Origin: Streptococcus sp. LQJ-218
Lineage (GTDB): Bacteria > Bacillota > Bacilli > Lactobacillales > Streptococcaceae
Reading direction: 5' to 3'
NCBI RefSeq assembly: GCF_003428885.1
Contig: NZ_QQRU01000007.1
Span: 1 to 49,713, forward strand
DNA length: 49,713 nt
In this document: positions 1 to 8,494 of the stretch, piece after piece
Layout: each line of letters starts with the position of its first letter
Position numbering within the stretch: the first letter of the stretch is position 1
Notes under the pieces: model-generated
Database searches by the model: none
Told to the model about the DNA's origin: nothing
Seen by the model: the letters and a program-made list of their open reading frames with translations, nothing else
Position numbers and translations under genes: made by a program

Positions 1-58
1 TGGATAGAGTACCTGACTACGAATCAGGCGGTTAGAGGTTCGACTCCTCTAGGGTGCA
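1..58 (+). tRNA. tRNA-Arg (anticodon ACG), 5' end cut by the window
   Basis: The first base lies inside the D-loop; the anticodon arm (CTGACTACGAATCAG), variable loop, T arm (AGAGG-TTCGACT-CCTCT) and the 3' acceptor strand ending AGGGTGCA are present. The anticodon loop CTACGAA gives ACG, read as inosine-34 arginine tRNA. No CCA is encoded, as for the other tRNAs here. It is the first visible member of a ten-tRNA array read left to right. Confidence 0.93.
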
Positions 59-73
59 TTTTTCTTTTTAACT

Positions 74-147
74 CGGGAAGTAGCTCAGCTTGGTAGAGTA
101 CTTGGTTTGGGACCAAGGTGTCGCAGGTTCGAATCCTGTCTTCCCGA
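74..147 (+). tRNA. tRNA-Pro (anticodon TGG)
   Basis: Complete cloverleaf: acceptor CGGGAAG pairs with CTTCCCG, the anticodon stem is CTTGG/CCAAG around loop TTTGGGA, and the T arm is GCAGG-TTCGAAT-CCTGT. Anticodon TGG reads proline codons. It starts 15 bases after the Arg tRNA and shares its transcript. Confidence 0.96.
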
Positions 148-152
148 TATAT

Positions 153-226
153 GGCGGTGTAGCTCAGCTGGCTAGAGCGTCCGGTTCATACCCGGGAGGT
201 CGGGGGTTCGATCCCCTTCGCCGCTA
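153..226 (+). tRNA. tRNA-Met (elongator, anticodon CAT)
   Basis: Acceptor GGCGGTG pairs with CGCCGCT (G1:U72 wobble at the end); the anticodon loop is TTCATAC. Sequence and stem pattern match the Firmicutes elongator methionine tRNA rather than the initiator, which is the separate gene at 426-499. Confidence 0.9.
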
Positions 227-239
227 TAATGATCTTGTT

Positions 240-313
240 GGACCTTTAGCTCAGCTGGTTAGAGCTCTCGGCTCATAACCGAGTGGTCGTAGGTTCAAGT
301 CCTACAAGGTCCA
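240..313 (+). tRNA. tRNA with anticodon CAT, probably tRNA-Ile2
   Basis: Cloverleaf with acceptor GGACCTT/AAGGTCC and anticodon loop CTCATAA. The array already holds an elongator Met and an initiator Met tRNA, and this acceptor/T-arm sequence resembles the Firmicutes tRNA-Ile2, whose C34 is changed to lysidine by TilS so that it reads AUA. Assignment as Ile2 rather than a third Met tRNA is by resemblance from memory. Confidence 0.75.
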
Positions 314-325
314 TTTGAATAGTAT

Positions 326-415
326 GGAGGATTACCCAAGTCCGGCTGAAGGGAACGGTCTTGAAAACCGTCAGGCGTGTAAAAGCGTGCGTGGGTTCGA
401 ATCCCACATCCTCCT
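326..415 (+). tRNA. tRNA-Ser (anticodon TGA)
   Basis: Class II tRNA with a long variable arm (about 90 bases). Acceptor GGAGGAT pairs with ATCCTCC; the anticodon loop CTTGAAA gives TGA, reading UCA/UCG serine codons; the T arm is GTGGG-TTCGAAT-CCCAC. Confidence 0.95.
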
Positions 416-425
416 TTTATATCAA

Positions 426-499
<74 letters not shown>

Positions 500-502
500 T
501 AA

Positions 503-575
503 GGCTCGGTAGCTCAGTTGGTAGAGCAATGGATTGAAGCTCCATGTGTCGGCGGTTCGATTCCGTCTCGCGCCA
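503..575 (+). tRNA. tRNA-Phe (anticodon GAA)
   Basis: The anticodon loop ATTGAAG within stem TGG/CCA gives GAA. D arm and T arm (GGCGG-TTCGATT-CCGTC) fold normally. In the acceptor stem, pair 4:69 is U-C, a mismatch; I regard this as natural variation of this gene rather than decay because everything else is intact. Confidence 0.92.
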
Positions 576-595
576 TTTTTGTTATTAGTATGTAT

Positions 596-666
596 GCGGG
601 TGTAGTTTAGTGGTAAAACTACAGCCTTCAAAGCTGTTGTCGCGAGTTCGATTCTCGTCACCCGCT
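596..666 (+). tRNA. tRNA-Gly body with anticodon UCA (would read UGA)
   Basis: A 71-base cloverleaf: acceptor GCGGGTG/CACCCGC, discriminator U73, T arm GCGAG-TTCGATT-CTCGT, anticodon stem ACAGC/GCTGT. All of this matches the Firmicutes glycine tRNA that normally has loop CTTCCAA (anticodon UCC). Here the seven-base loop at 626-632 is CTTCAAA, so bases 34-36 (628-630) are T-C-A. A single C-to-A change at position 36 would turn a GGA/GGG reader into a UGA reader. No selenocysteine features are present: class I, short variable loop. It could be a true anticodon variant, a silenced gene copy or a sequencing error. The body assignment is firm; its decoding role is unknown. Confidence 0.85.
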
Positions 667-705
667 TTGAACTTTGTTCAAATTACATTACCAAGTTTTT
701 AACTT

Positions 706-779
<74 letters not shown>

Positions 780-785
780 TTAATT

Positions 786-873
786 GGAGAATTACTCAAG
801 AGGCTGAAGAGGACGGTTTGCTAAATCGTTAGGTCGGGTAACTGGCGCAAGGGTTCGAATCCCTTATTCTCCG
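786..873 (+). tRNA. tRNA-Ser (anticodon GCT)
   Basis: Class II tRNA with long variable arm; acceptor GGAGAAT/ATTCTCC, discriminator G, anticodon loop TTGCTAA giving GCT (AGC/AGU codons). Last tRNA of the array. Confidence 0.95.
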
Positions 874-898
874 TTTAATGAGAGTTTATAAAGGACTC

Positions 899-1015
899 TT
901 TGTCAACTGTAGTGGGTTGAAGTCAGCTAAGATCGAGAAAGGACAAATTTGTCCTTTCTTTTTTGATGTTCAGAGCGATAAAAATCGGTTTTTTGTCAAC
1001 TGTAGTGGGTTGAAG
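899..1015. repeat. 24-bp direct repeat downstream of the tRNA array
   Basis: An identical 24-base sequence beginning TTTGTCAACTG and ending GGGTTGAAG occurs at 899-922 and again at 992-1015 (93-base period). Its 3' half (GTAGTGGGTTGAA) resembles the terminal repeat of the RUP element that starts at 1055 (TATAGTGGATTGAA), so both copies may be relics of related mobile ends. No coding sequence is convincing between the last tRNA and birA. Confidence 0.7.
936..965 (+). terminator. rho-independent terminator of the tRNA array
   Basis: A perfect inverted repeat (arms AGAAAGGACAAA / TTTGTCCTTTCT at 936-959) is followed by a run of T. It lies 63 bases after the last tRNA, inside the direct-repeat region, and probably ends the array transcript. 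Confidence 0.85.
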
Positions 1016-1054
1016 AAAAATCAAAATTTTTATCTATTGTTCATTTTAAGGTTG

Positions 1055-1161
1055 TATAGTGGATTGAAATAACATATGTACTAATCAATTAGGAAAGTCA
1101 AATTAATTTCTAAAAATATTTCAGCGGCCATAGCATACTATTCTAGATTCAATTCACTATA
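1055..1161. repeat. RUP element (107 bp), copy 1
   Basis: Exactly 107 bases bounded by inverted ends TATAGTGGATTGAA / TTCAATTCACTATA (one mismatch). Length, end sequence and TA flanks fit the RUP family of pneumococcus, thought to be moved by IS630-Spn1 transposase. A second copy at 16556 shares most of the interior. It ends only 6 bases short of the birA stop codon region. Confidence 0.88.
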
Positions 1162-1166
1162 CTAGT

Positions 1167-2108
1167 TTACCATTTCTTCCAAGTTTTTAATGAAATTTCT
1201 CCGCTATTGAGCCAGATTTCTTTTCCGTTATCACATTCAACTAAAAGTTTTCCACTTTCAGAGATGTCTTTAGCAAGTCCCTTGTAATCTTTTTGATCTA
1301 GTGTGAAAGTAACCTCCTTTCCTAGAACGAAGGACTGTTTTTTGTATAGGTATAATAGCTCTTCTGTGGGTGTTTCGAAGAAAGAACGCCATATTTCGAT
1401 AATTAATTCATTTCTGGTAATAGGTGCTGGTGCTTTAAATAAACTAGCAGCTTTTTCTTTTAATTCTTGAGGAAAGTTTTTAATAGTGAAGTTGATTCCT
1501 ACTCCAATAATGATATCTGTGACTAAGCCACTTTCTACAGAGGTTATTGCCTCAGTAAGGATTCCCCCAATTTTATGATTGTTTAGGTAGATATCATTGA
1601 CCCATTTGATGTCGACATCAATTAAAGTTAGGTTTTTAATAGCCTTGTAGATAGCTCCTGCAACAAGTAGTGTGTAGGATGGTAATTGGTCATAGGACAA
1701 ATTGGGTTTAAGATGGAGTGTCATATAAATGCCACCTTGTGGGGAGTAGAAGGAACGCTGAAAACGACCTCGCCCTGCTGTTTGATAGGAAGCAAGGTAG
1801 AGGGTGTTTGCTTCATTCCCTAAATCAATTGCTTCTTTTGCATCGAGTTGTGTTGATCTTGTTTCGGGTTTAAAACTGATTTTAATTGGAAGATTTTGTT
1901 CTAGAAGTTCTGGAAGAATAAGGTCTCCACTCACCAGTTTATAGCCTTTGTTTTTGATACTATCAATTTCAATGCCTTCTTGCTCTAGTCGCTTGATGGC
2001 TTTCCAAATTGATGTTCTGCTCAGGGATAGTTCTTCTGCGATTTTTTCTCCGCTGATATAGTCGGTTTCTTTAGCTAGAATCTGATAGACGGTTTGGTAG
2101 GATTTCAT
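1167..2108 (-). CDS. birA: bifunctional biotin ligase / biotin repressor BirA
   Basis: 313 residues. The first ~65 residues form a winged helix-turn-helix (GEKIAEELSLSRTSIWKAIKRLEQEG), followed by a biotin protein ligase domain with the biotinyl-AMP loop GRGRFQR near residue 115 and KWVNDIY near 168. It would load biotin onto biotin carboxyl carrier protein and, as biotinyl-AMP complex, repress biotin uptake genes. Full length for the two-domain Firmicutes type. Its start overlaps the end of the upstream AraC gene by 4 bases (ATGA arrangement), so the two are probably co-transcribed although functionally unrelated. Confidence 0.95.
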   Translation of the reverse strand: MKSYQTVYQILAKETDYISGEKIAEELSLSRTSIWKAIKRLEQEGIEIDSIKNKGYKLVSGDLILPELLEQNLPIKISFKPETRSTQLDAKEAIDLGNEANTLYLASYQTAGRGRFQRSFYSPQGGIYMTLHLKPNLSYDQLPSYTLLVAGAIYKAIKNLTLIDVDIKWVNDIYLNNHKIGGILTEAITSVESGLVTDIIIGVGINFTIKNFPQELKEKAASLFKAPAPITRNELIIEIWRSFFETPTEELLYLYKKQSFVLGKEVTFTLDQKDYKGLAKDISESGKLLVECDNGKEIWLNSGEISLKTWKKW

Positions 2109-2965
2109 AGTGTTTCCTTTCTCACTAGTTGGTGTTGAGAATATTCTTTTCTTGTATGACTTGGAGTCTGATTAAAGTATTGTTTATAAGCTTTCGAAAA
2201 ATGGAGTGGATCTGAAAAACCTACCGAGTATGCAATTACCTTGATAGACTCTTGAGTATTTTCGAGAAGTTGTTTAGCTCGGTGCATTCGAACATAGAGT
2301 AGGTATTCTTTGGGGGATAAGGTATTAAATTCTTTGAATACGCTTGATAAGTAACTTCTGTGAACGGATAGTTCTTTTGCTAAATCTTGAATTGTAAGTG
2401 ATTGAGGATAGTGGCTATCAATTAAACGTTTGCATTCAAGATAGAGTTGGTGGGTTGATGAAATATTCTTTTTTTTCTGATTGGGAGCAATAGTTCCCAG
2501 ATGGAACATCAGTTCATGGAGTTGTCCCATGATATGAAGTTGAGCTAATTCATTTGATTTTGTAATCTGAGCGAAGCGGACAATGTCTGAGATGAGTTTT
2601 GCGGTCGTCTGGGTATGACAAGTTTCAGATTGGATGAGATAGCAATGGTCAGAAATTTGAGAAAGAGCAAAATAGTCAGGAGCTTTCCCTCCAGTGATTC
2701 CTAACCAGTAGTAGGCCCAAGGTTCTTCACTATCTGCTTGATAAAAGGTTAATTCATCTGGTTTTAAAAGAAAGAAATCTCCTTCTTTTAAATCAACAAT
2801 TTTGCCCTTGTACTGAAATTTTCCTCGTCCTTTAGTAATGTAATGTAGGACGTATGTATCTCGAATGGCTGGACCAAAAGAGTAATTAGATGTGCATTCC
2901 TCATATCCATAAAATCTTAGAGAAAGGTCAATTGTTCCAGTCTGGTATTCTGAAAAAACTAGCAT
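2105..2965 (-). CDS. rafR: AraC-family regulator of raffinose/melibiose use (RafR/MsmR type)
   Basis: 286 residues. The N-terminal ~160 residues resemble an AraC cupin sugar-sensing domain (YVLHYITKGRGKFQYKG, DFFLLKPDE). The C-terminal ~100 residues carry two helix-turn-helix motifs, the second ending VGFSDPLHFSKAYKQYFNQTP, the AraC signature. It is divergent from aga with 107 bases between start codons, the usual layout for RafR/MsmR, which activates aga-rafEFG-gtfA on raffinose. Ribosome site AGGAGGT lies just upstream of ATG. Translationally coupled to birA downstream. Confidence 0.9.
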   Translation of the reverse strand: MLVFSEYQTGTIDLSLRFYGYEECTSNYSFGPAIRDTYVLHYITKGRGKFQYKGKIVDLKEGDFFLLKPDELTFYQADSEEPWAYYWLGITGGKAPDYFALSQISDHCYLIQSETCHTQTTAKLISDIVRFAQITKSNELAQLHIMGQLHELMFHLGTIAPNQKKKNISSTHQLYLECKRLIDSHYPQSLTIQDLAKELSVHRSYLSSVFKEFNTLSPKEYLLYVRMHRAKQLLENTQESIKVIAYSVGFSDPLHFSKAYKQYFNQTPSHTRKEYSQHQLVRKETL

Positions 2966-3018
2966 GTGTTACCTCCTACCTAACATTTTACCATATTCTT
3001 GAGACATTTTTCTATTTT

Positions 3019-3032
3019 AGAAAACGGTTTCA
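3019..3032. promoter_or_regulatory. catabolite-responsive element (cre) upstream of aga
   Basis: AGAAAACGGTTTCA matches the CcpA operator consensus (TGWNANCGNTNWCA) except for the first base. It sits about 40 bases before the aga ATG in the rafR-aga intergenic region, where CcpA-HPr(Ser-P) would block raffinose genes during growth on glucose. I could not assign a strong -35/-10 pair here, which suits an activator-dependent promoter. Confidence 0.8.
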
Positions 3033-3072
3033 GTTGATAAAATAAAATCAAGAAAATGATGAGGTGAAGTAA

Positions 3073-5235
3073 ATGGGAGTCAGGATAGAGAATAATCTAT
3101 TTTATGTTGAGAGTAAAAATCTAAGTTTGATTATTGAAAATCGTGATGGGTACTTACTATTGAGACATATAGGAAAGGCTATTAAGAACTATAGAGGTTC
3201 TAATAGTGTTTATGAACGGGATCATGCTTTTTCTGGTAATCCAATAGCTACGAATCGAACCTTTAGTTTGGATACGCAACGTCAAATTTTTGGACAACAT
3301 GGCTTAGGAGATTTTAGGAAACCAACTATACAGGTTCAGCATGATGCAACTGAAGTAACAGACTTTCGATTTGTAGAAGCAAAGATTTTAAAAGGTCAGG
3401 ATGGTCCACAGGGCTTACCTTCTCCACATAGCATGGACGATACAGAGACGCTTGCCTTGATTTTAGAGGATCCTAAGGCTCAACTTAGTCTGACTTTGTA
3501 TTATACAGCTTTTGATAATGATGCGACAATTGCTAGTTACAGCAAATTGGAAAATAATAGCAATCAGGAAGTTGTCATCCATAAAGATTTTTCTTTTATG
3601 GCTGATGTTCCAGCTGCAGATTACGAAATCGTAACTTTGCAGGGAGCTTATGCTCGTGAAAAGACTGTCAGACGTCAACAGGTAGAACAAGGAATCTTTT
3701 CAGTTAGTTCGAACCGTGGTGCTTCTGGTCATGCTCAAACACCAGCTCTTTTATTATTTGATCAAGGAGTTACAGAGGATGCTGGAAATGTGTTTGCTAT
3801 TCAACTAATGTATAGTGGAAACTTTGAAGCTTTTGTTCAAAAGAATCAATTGAATGAAGTTCGGCTGGCTATAGGGATTAATCCGGAAAACTTTTCTTGG
3901 AAGTTAGACCCTGAGGAATACTTTGAAACACCGGTAGCTTTAATGACCTTTTCAGATAAGGGATTAACTGGTATTAGCCATGAAAGTCAGAATTTTGTAC
4001 GGAAGCACATTATGCCAAGTAAATTTTCCAAAAAAGAACGTCCAATTCTAATCAATAACTGGGAAGCTACTTACTTTGATTTTCAGAGAGAAAAACTGTT
4101 AGAGTTAGCAGATGAAGCGAAGAAAGTTGGCATTGAACTTTTTGTATTAGATGATGGGTGGTTTGGCAATCGCTTTGATGATAATCGTGCTTTAGGGGAC
4201 TGGGTTGTTAATGAGGAAAAACTGGGTGGGAGTCTAGAAAGTCTGATTTCAGCTATCCACGAAAGAGGTTTGCAGTTTGGGCTTTGGTTAGAACCTGAGA
4301 TGATTTCTGTTGATAGTGATTTGTATCGCAAACATCCTGACTGGGCTATTCAGGTTCCTGGTTATGAGCATACTTATTCTCGGAATCAATTAGTCCTTAA
4401 TCTTGCCAATCCTCAGGTAGTAGAATACTTGAAAAATGTTTTAGATGAACTCCTATCTTACCATGAAATTGATTACATTAAATGGGATATGAATCGTAAT
4501 ATGACTAACCTAGGAAATGGATCAAACGATCTAGAGACAAAAATGCAATCTCACCAGTACATGCTGGGGCTTTATGAACTCGTTTCTTATCTGACAGAGA
4601 AGCACAGCCATATTCTCTTTGAGTCCTGCTCTGGTGGTGGTGGACGAAATGATCTTGGTATGATGCGCTTTTTCCCACAAGTCTGGGCTAGTGATAATAC
4701 AGATGCCATTGCACGTTTACCAATTCAATACGGGTCATCTTATCTCTATCCAACCATTTCCATGGGGGCTCATGTGTCAGCAGTACCGAATCATCAGATG
4801 GGACGAAAGACACCGTTAGAAACACGTGGTCATGTGGCAATGATGGGAAATTTGGGCTATGAGCTTGATTTGACAAGTTTATCAGATGAAGAGAAAGCTG
4901 AGATTGCTAATCAGGTGAACTTGTATAAAGAATTACGACCAGTAGTTCAGTTAGGACAACAGTATAGACTAATTAATCCTGATACTGGATACAATGAAGC
5001 AGCTGTACAATTTAACTACGGAAATCAAACGATTGTAACCTATGTGCGTATGTTATCAGTTGTAGAGACCATGGAAACAACGTTAAAGTTAAAAGATTTG
5101 GCTGAAGAGGGACTATATGAATTACAGGAAAATGGTGAAGTTTACTCAGGTGCAGAACTAATGTATGCGGGCCTAACTGTTATCTTATCCCAAGGAGATT
5201 TTTTGAGTAGACAGTATATTTTTAGAAGACTATAA
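3073..5235 (+). CDS. aga: alpha-galactosidase (GH36)
   Basis: 720 residues, normal for the long bacterial GH36 family. An N-terminal beta-sandwich precedes the barrel; catalytic residues are visible: nucleophile Asp472 in KWDMNRN and acid/base Asp541 in ASDNTDA. GSGGGR-like glycine loops ([11 protein letters not shown]) lie between them. It releases galactose from raffinose, melibiose or stachyose in the cytoplasm (no signal peptide). First gene of the raf operon, with ribosome site GAGGTGA. Its products feed gtfA (sucrose) and the Leloir genes galKT at 19534-22212. Confidence 0.96.
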   Translation: MGVRIENNLFYVESKNLSLIIENRDGYLLLRHIGKAIKNYRGSNSVYERDHAFSGNPIATNRTFSLDTQRQIFGQHGLGDFRKPTIQVQHDATEVTDFRFVEAKILKGQDGPQGLPSPHSMDDTETLALILEDPKAQLSLTLYYTAFDNDATIASYSKLENNSNQEVVIHKDFSFMADVPAADYEIVTLQGAYAREKTVRRQQVEQGIFSVSSNRGASGHAQTPALLLFDQGVTEDAGNVFAIQLMYSGNFEAFVQKNQLNEVRLAIGINPENFSWKLDPEEYFETPVALMTFSDKGLTGISHESQNFVRKHIMPSKFSKKERPILINNWEATYFDFQREKLLELADEAKKVGIELFVLDDGWFGNRFDDNRALGDWVVNEEKLGGSLESLISAIHERGLQFGLWLEPEMISVDSDLYRKHPDWAIQVPGYEHTYSRNQLVLNLANPQVVEYLKNVLDELLSYHEIDYIKWDMNRNMTNLGNGSNDLETKMQSHQYMLGLYELVSYLTEKHSHILFESCSGGGGRNDLGMMRFFPQVWASDNTDAIARLPIQYGSSYLYPTISMGAHVSAVPNHQMGRKTPLETRGHVAMMGNLGYELDLTSLSDEEKAEIANQVNLYKELRPVVQLGQQYRLINPDTGYNEAAVQFNYGNQTIVTYVRMLSVVETMETTLKLKDLAEEGLYELQENGEVYSGAELMYAGLTVILSQGDFLSRQYIFRRL

Positions 5236-5267
5236 TAAAGGTGTGAATTTATAAAGGAGGCTTTCCA

Positions 5268-6527
5268 ATGAAATGGTATAAGAAAATCGGACTTCTTGCA
5301 ACTACAGGTTTAGCTTTGTTTGGGCTCGGCGCTTGCTCCAACTATGGTAAATCTGCGGATGGCACAGTGACCATCGAGTATTTCAACCAGAAAAAAGAAA
5401 TGACCAAAACCTTGGAAGAAATCGCTAGTGATTTTGAGAAGGAAAACCCTAAAATCAAGGTCAAAGTCGTCAGTGTACCAAATGCTGGTGAAGTATTGAA
5501 GACACGCGTTCTCGCAGGAGATGTGCCTGATGTAGTCAATATTTACCCACAGTCCATCGAACTGCAAGAATGGGCAAAAGCAGGTGTCTTTGAAGATTTG
5601 AGCAACAAAGACTACCTGAAACGCGTGAAAAATGGCTACGCTGAAAAATATGCTGTAAACGAAAAAGTTTACAACGTTCCTTTTACAGCTAATGCTTATG
5701 GAATTTACTACAACAAAGATAAATTCGAAGAACTGGGCTTGAAGGTTCCTGAAACCTGGGATGAATTTGAACTGTTAGTCAAAGATATCGTTGCTAAAGG
5801 ACAAACACCATTTGGGATTGCAGGTGCAGATGCTTGGACACTCAATGGTTACAATCAATTAGCCTTTGCGACAGCAACAGGTGGAGGAAAAGAAGCTAAT
5901 CAATACCTTCGTTATTCAAAACCAAATGCCATTAAATTGTCGGATCCGATTATGAAAGATGACGTCAAGGTCATGGACATCCTTCGCATCAATGGCTCTA
6001 AGCAAAAGAACTGGGAAGGTGCTGGCTATACCGATGTTATCGGAGCCTTCGCACGTGGGGATGTCCTCATGACACCAAATGGGTCTTGGGCGATCACAGC
6101 GATTAATGAACAAAAACCGAACTTTAAGATTGGGACCTTCATGATTCCAGGAAAAGAAAAAGGACAAAGCTTAACCGTTGGTGCGGGAGACTTGGCATGG
6201 TCTATCTCAGCCACCACCAAACATTCAAAAGAAGCCAATGCCTTTGTGGAATATATGACCCGTCCAGAAGTCATGCAAAAATACTACGATGTGGACGGAT
6301 CTCCAACAGCGATCGAAGGGGTCAAACAAGCAGGAGAAGATTCACCGCTTGCTGGTATGACCGAATATGCCTTTACGGATCGTCACTTGGTCTGGTTGCA
6401 ACAATACTGGACCAGTGAAGCAGACTTCCATACCTTGACCATGAACTATGTCTTGACTGGTGATAAACAAGGTATGGTCAATGATTTGAATGCCTTTTTT
6501 AACCCGATGAAAGCGGATGTGGATTAG
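5268..6527 (+). CDS. rafE: raffinose-family sugar ABC transporter substrate-binding lipoprotein
   Basis: 419 residues. A lipoprotein signal (MKWYKKIGLLATTGLALFGL then lipobox LGAC, Cys23) is followed by a cluster-B solute-binding fold (NIYPQSIELQEWAKAGVFEDL, GIYYNKDKFEELG, NGSWAITAIN). It would be anchored outside the membrane and bring raffinose or related oligosaccharides to RafF/RafG. Strong ribosome site AAAGGAGG. Codon use is visibly more G/C-rich at third positions than in aga, consistent with high expression or a different history. Confidence 0.95.
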   Translation: MKWYKKIGLLATTGLALFGLGACSNYGKSADGTVTIEYFNQKKEMTKTLEEIASDFEKENPKIKVKVVSVPNAGEVLKTRVLAGDVPDVVNIYPQSIELQEWAKAGVFEDLSNKDYLKRVKNGYAEKYAVNEKVYNVPFTANAYGIYYNKDKFEELGLKVPETWDEFELLVKDIVAKGQTPFGIAGADAWTLNGYNQLAFATATGGGKEANQYLRYSKPNAIKLSDPIMKDDVKVMDILRINGSKQKNWEGAGYTDVIGAFARGDVLMTPNGSWAITAINEQKPNFKIGTFMIPGKEKGQSLTVGAGDLAWSISATTKHSKEANAFVEYMTRPEVMQKYYDVDGSPTAIEGVKQAGEDSPLAGMTEYAFTDRHLVWLQQYWTSEADFHTLTMNYVLTGDKQGMVNDLNAFFNPMKADVD

Positions 6528-6540
6528 GAGTAGAGAGACT

Positions 6541-7407
6541 ATGAAAAAAGTATTACAAAAATATTGGGCATGGGCTTTTGTGGTCATCCCCCTCTTCTTA
6601 CAAGCAATTTTCTTCTATGTGCCGATGTTTCAAGGAGCCTTTTACAGTTTTACCAACTGGACAGGATTGACTTATAACTACAAATTTGTCGGTTTAAACA
6701 ACTTTAAGCTCCTCTTCATGGATCCAAAATTCATGAATGCGATTGGCTTTACCGTAATCATTACGATTGCCATGGTGGTTGGTGAGATTGCACTTGGGAT
6801 CTTCATTGCGCGTGTCTTGAACTCTAAAATCAAAGGTAAAACCTTCTTCCGTGCTTGGTTCTTCTTCCCAGCTGTTTTGTCTGGTTTGACAGTGGCTTTG
6901 ATCTTCAAGCAAGTCTTCAACTACGGTCTTCCAGCGATTGGGAATGCCCTTCATATTGAATTTCTCCAAACCAGTCTTTTAGGAACTAAGTGGGGAGCAA
7001 TCTTTGCGGCTGTCTTTGTCCTTCTTTGGCAAGGGGTGGCTATGCCCATCATTATCTTCCTAGCTGGTTTGCAATCTATTCCAACTGAGATTACAGAGGC
7101 AGCAAGGATTGATGGTGCGACTAGCAAGCAAGTTTTCTGGAACATTGAATTGCCTTACTTGCTACCAAGTGTCTCTATGGTCTTTATCCTAGCTCTAAAA
7201 GGTGGGCTGACTGCCTTTGACCAAGTCTTTGCCATGACCGGTGGTGGTCCAAACAATGCCACAACCTCACTTGGGCTCTTGGTTTATAACTATGCCTTTA
7301 AAAACAACCAATTCGGTTATGCCAATGCCATTGCCGTAATCTTGTTCTTCTTAATTGTAGTGATTTCAATCATCCAATTGAGAGTATCTAAGAAATTTGA
7401 AATTTAA
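6541..7407 (+). CDS. rafF: raffinose-family sugar ABC transporter permease RafF
   Basis: 288 residues from ATG 6541, chosen because AGGAGTAGAGAG sits just upstream; an in-frame ATG at 6517 lies inside rafE and lacks a ribosome site. About six membrane helices, with the EAA-loop motif (EITEAARIDGATSKQVFWNIELP) that docks the ATPase. Pairs with RafG. No ATPase gene is present in the operon; in pneumococcus the shared MsmK/RafK ATPase encoded elsewhere drives this importer. Confidence 0.94.
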   Translation: MKKVLQKYWAWAFVVIPLFLQAIFFYVPMFQGAFYSFTNWTGLTYNYKFVGLNNFKLLFMDPKFMNAIGFTVIITIAMVVGEIALGIFIARVLNSKIKGKTFFRAWFFFPAVLSGLTVALIFKQVFNYGLPAIGNALHIEFLQTSLLGTKWGAIFAAVFVLLWQGVAMPIIIFLAGLQSIPTEITEAARIDGATSKQVFWNIELPYLLPSVSMVFILALKGGLTAFDQVFAMTGGGPNNATTSLGLLVYNYAFKNNQFGYANAIAVILFFLIVVISIIQLRVSKKFEI

Positions 7408-7417
7408 GAGGAGAAGT

Positions 7418-8254
7418 ATGATGAAACAAGATGAAAGAAAAGCCCTGATTGGCAAACACATTCTATTGATTCTAGGATCGGTTCTGATTTTAGTGCCGCT
7501 CCTTGCTACCCTCTTTAGTTCCTTCAAACCCACTAAGGATATTGTAGATAATTTCTTTGGCTTTCCAACCAACTTCACATGGGACAACTTTAGCCGTCTC
7601 TTAGCTGATGGGATCGGAAGCTATTATTGGAACTCTGTCGTCATCACTGTCTTGTCTTTACTTGCAGTAATGATCTTTGTCCCTATGGCAGCCTACTCCA
7701 TCGCTCGCAATATGAGTAAAAGGAAAGCCTTTACCATCATGTATACCCTCTTAATCCTCGGAATCTTCGTACCTTTCCAAGTCATCATGATTCCGATTAC
7801 GGTTATGATGAGTAAACTCGGTTTGGCTAATACCTTTGGTTTGATCTTGCTCTACTTGACCTATGCGATTCCACAGACCCTCTTTCTCTATGTTGGCTAT
7901 ATCAAGATCTCGATCCCAGAAAGTTTGGATGAAGCTGCGGAGATCGATGGGGCTAATAAATTTACAACCTATTTCCGCATCATCTTCCCAATGATGAAAC
8001 CGATGCATGCGACAACCATGATCATCAATGCCCTATGGTTCTGGAATGACTTCATGTTGCCACTCCTTATCTTGAACCGGGATTCCAAAATGTGGACTTT
8101 GCCTCTCTTCCAATACAACTACGCAGGCCAATATTTCAACGACTACGGACCAAGCTTTGCCTCTTACGTGGTCGGCATTATCAGTATCACCATTGTCTAT
8201 CTCTTCTTCCAACGCCATATCATCGCAGGAATGAGCAACGGAGCAGTGAAATAA
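7418..8254 (+). CDS. rafG: raffinose-family sugar ABC transporter permease RafG
   Basis: 278 residues from ATG 7418 (a second ATG follows directly); ribosome site AAGAGGAG at 7406-7413 supports this start over 7397, which overlaps rafF. Six predicted membrane segments and the EAA loop (ESLDEAAEIDGANKFTTYFRIIFP). Forms the translocation channel with RafF. It is the last gene of the transporter; 240 bases separate it from gtfA. Confidence 0.94.
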   Translation: MMKQDERKALIGKHILLILGSVLILVPLLATLFSSFKPTKDIVDNFFGFPTNFTWDNFSRLLADGIGSYYWNSVVITVLSLLAVMIFVPMAAYSIARNMSKRKAFTIMYTLLILGIFVPFQVIMIPITVMMSKLGLANTFGLILLYLTYAIPQTLFLYVGYIKISIPESLDEAAEIDGANKFTTYFRIIFPMMKPMHATTMIINALWFWNDFMLPLLILNRDSKMWTLPLFQYNYAGQYFNDYGPSFASYVVGIISITIVYLFFQRHIIAGMSNGAVK

Positions 8255-8304
8255 TAAGATACAAAGCCCGTTAAAAGCTCACAGTGAAAATAGGGAATCT
8301 GAAT

Positions 8305-8322
8305 AAGAAGCCTTGGCTTCTT
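8305..8322. other. short inverted repeat between rafG and gtfA
   Basis: AAGAAGCC and GGCTTCTT form a perfect 8-bp stem separated by TT. It is not followed by a T run, so it is a poor terminator; it may cap the rafG end of a processed raf message and lower gtfA expression relative to the transporter. The rest of the rafG-gtfA gap shows nothing I recognise. Confidence 0.4.
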
Positions 8323-8494
8323 GGAGGATTCATATTTTTCACACAGAGCTTAGGGTGTGTTCAATTCTAGATACAAAGGGACGATTCAGCTTACTGATTT
8401 CAATCGTACCTTATGAAGCAATTCTTAAAATACATAAACTCAAAAAAGCCAAGTCATATGAGACTTGTCTTTAATTAGAAAAAGGAGAGTAATA

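Noticed and set aside
596..666. The UCA-anticodon tRNA considered as selenocysteine tRNA
   Set aside because: It has a normal 7-bp acceptor and a short variable loop, unlike tRNA-Sec, and no selA/selB/selD genes are seen.
5310..8218. Several antisense frames of 60-90 codons in rafE-rafG
   Set aside because: All lie opposite well-supported transporter genes and show no independent start signals.
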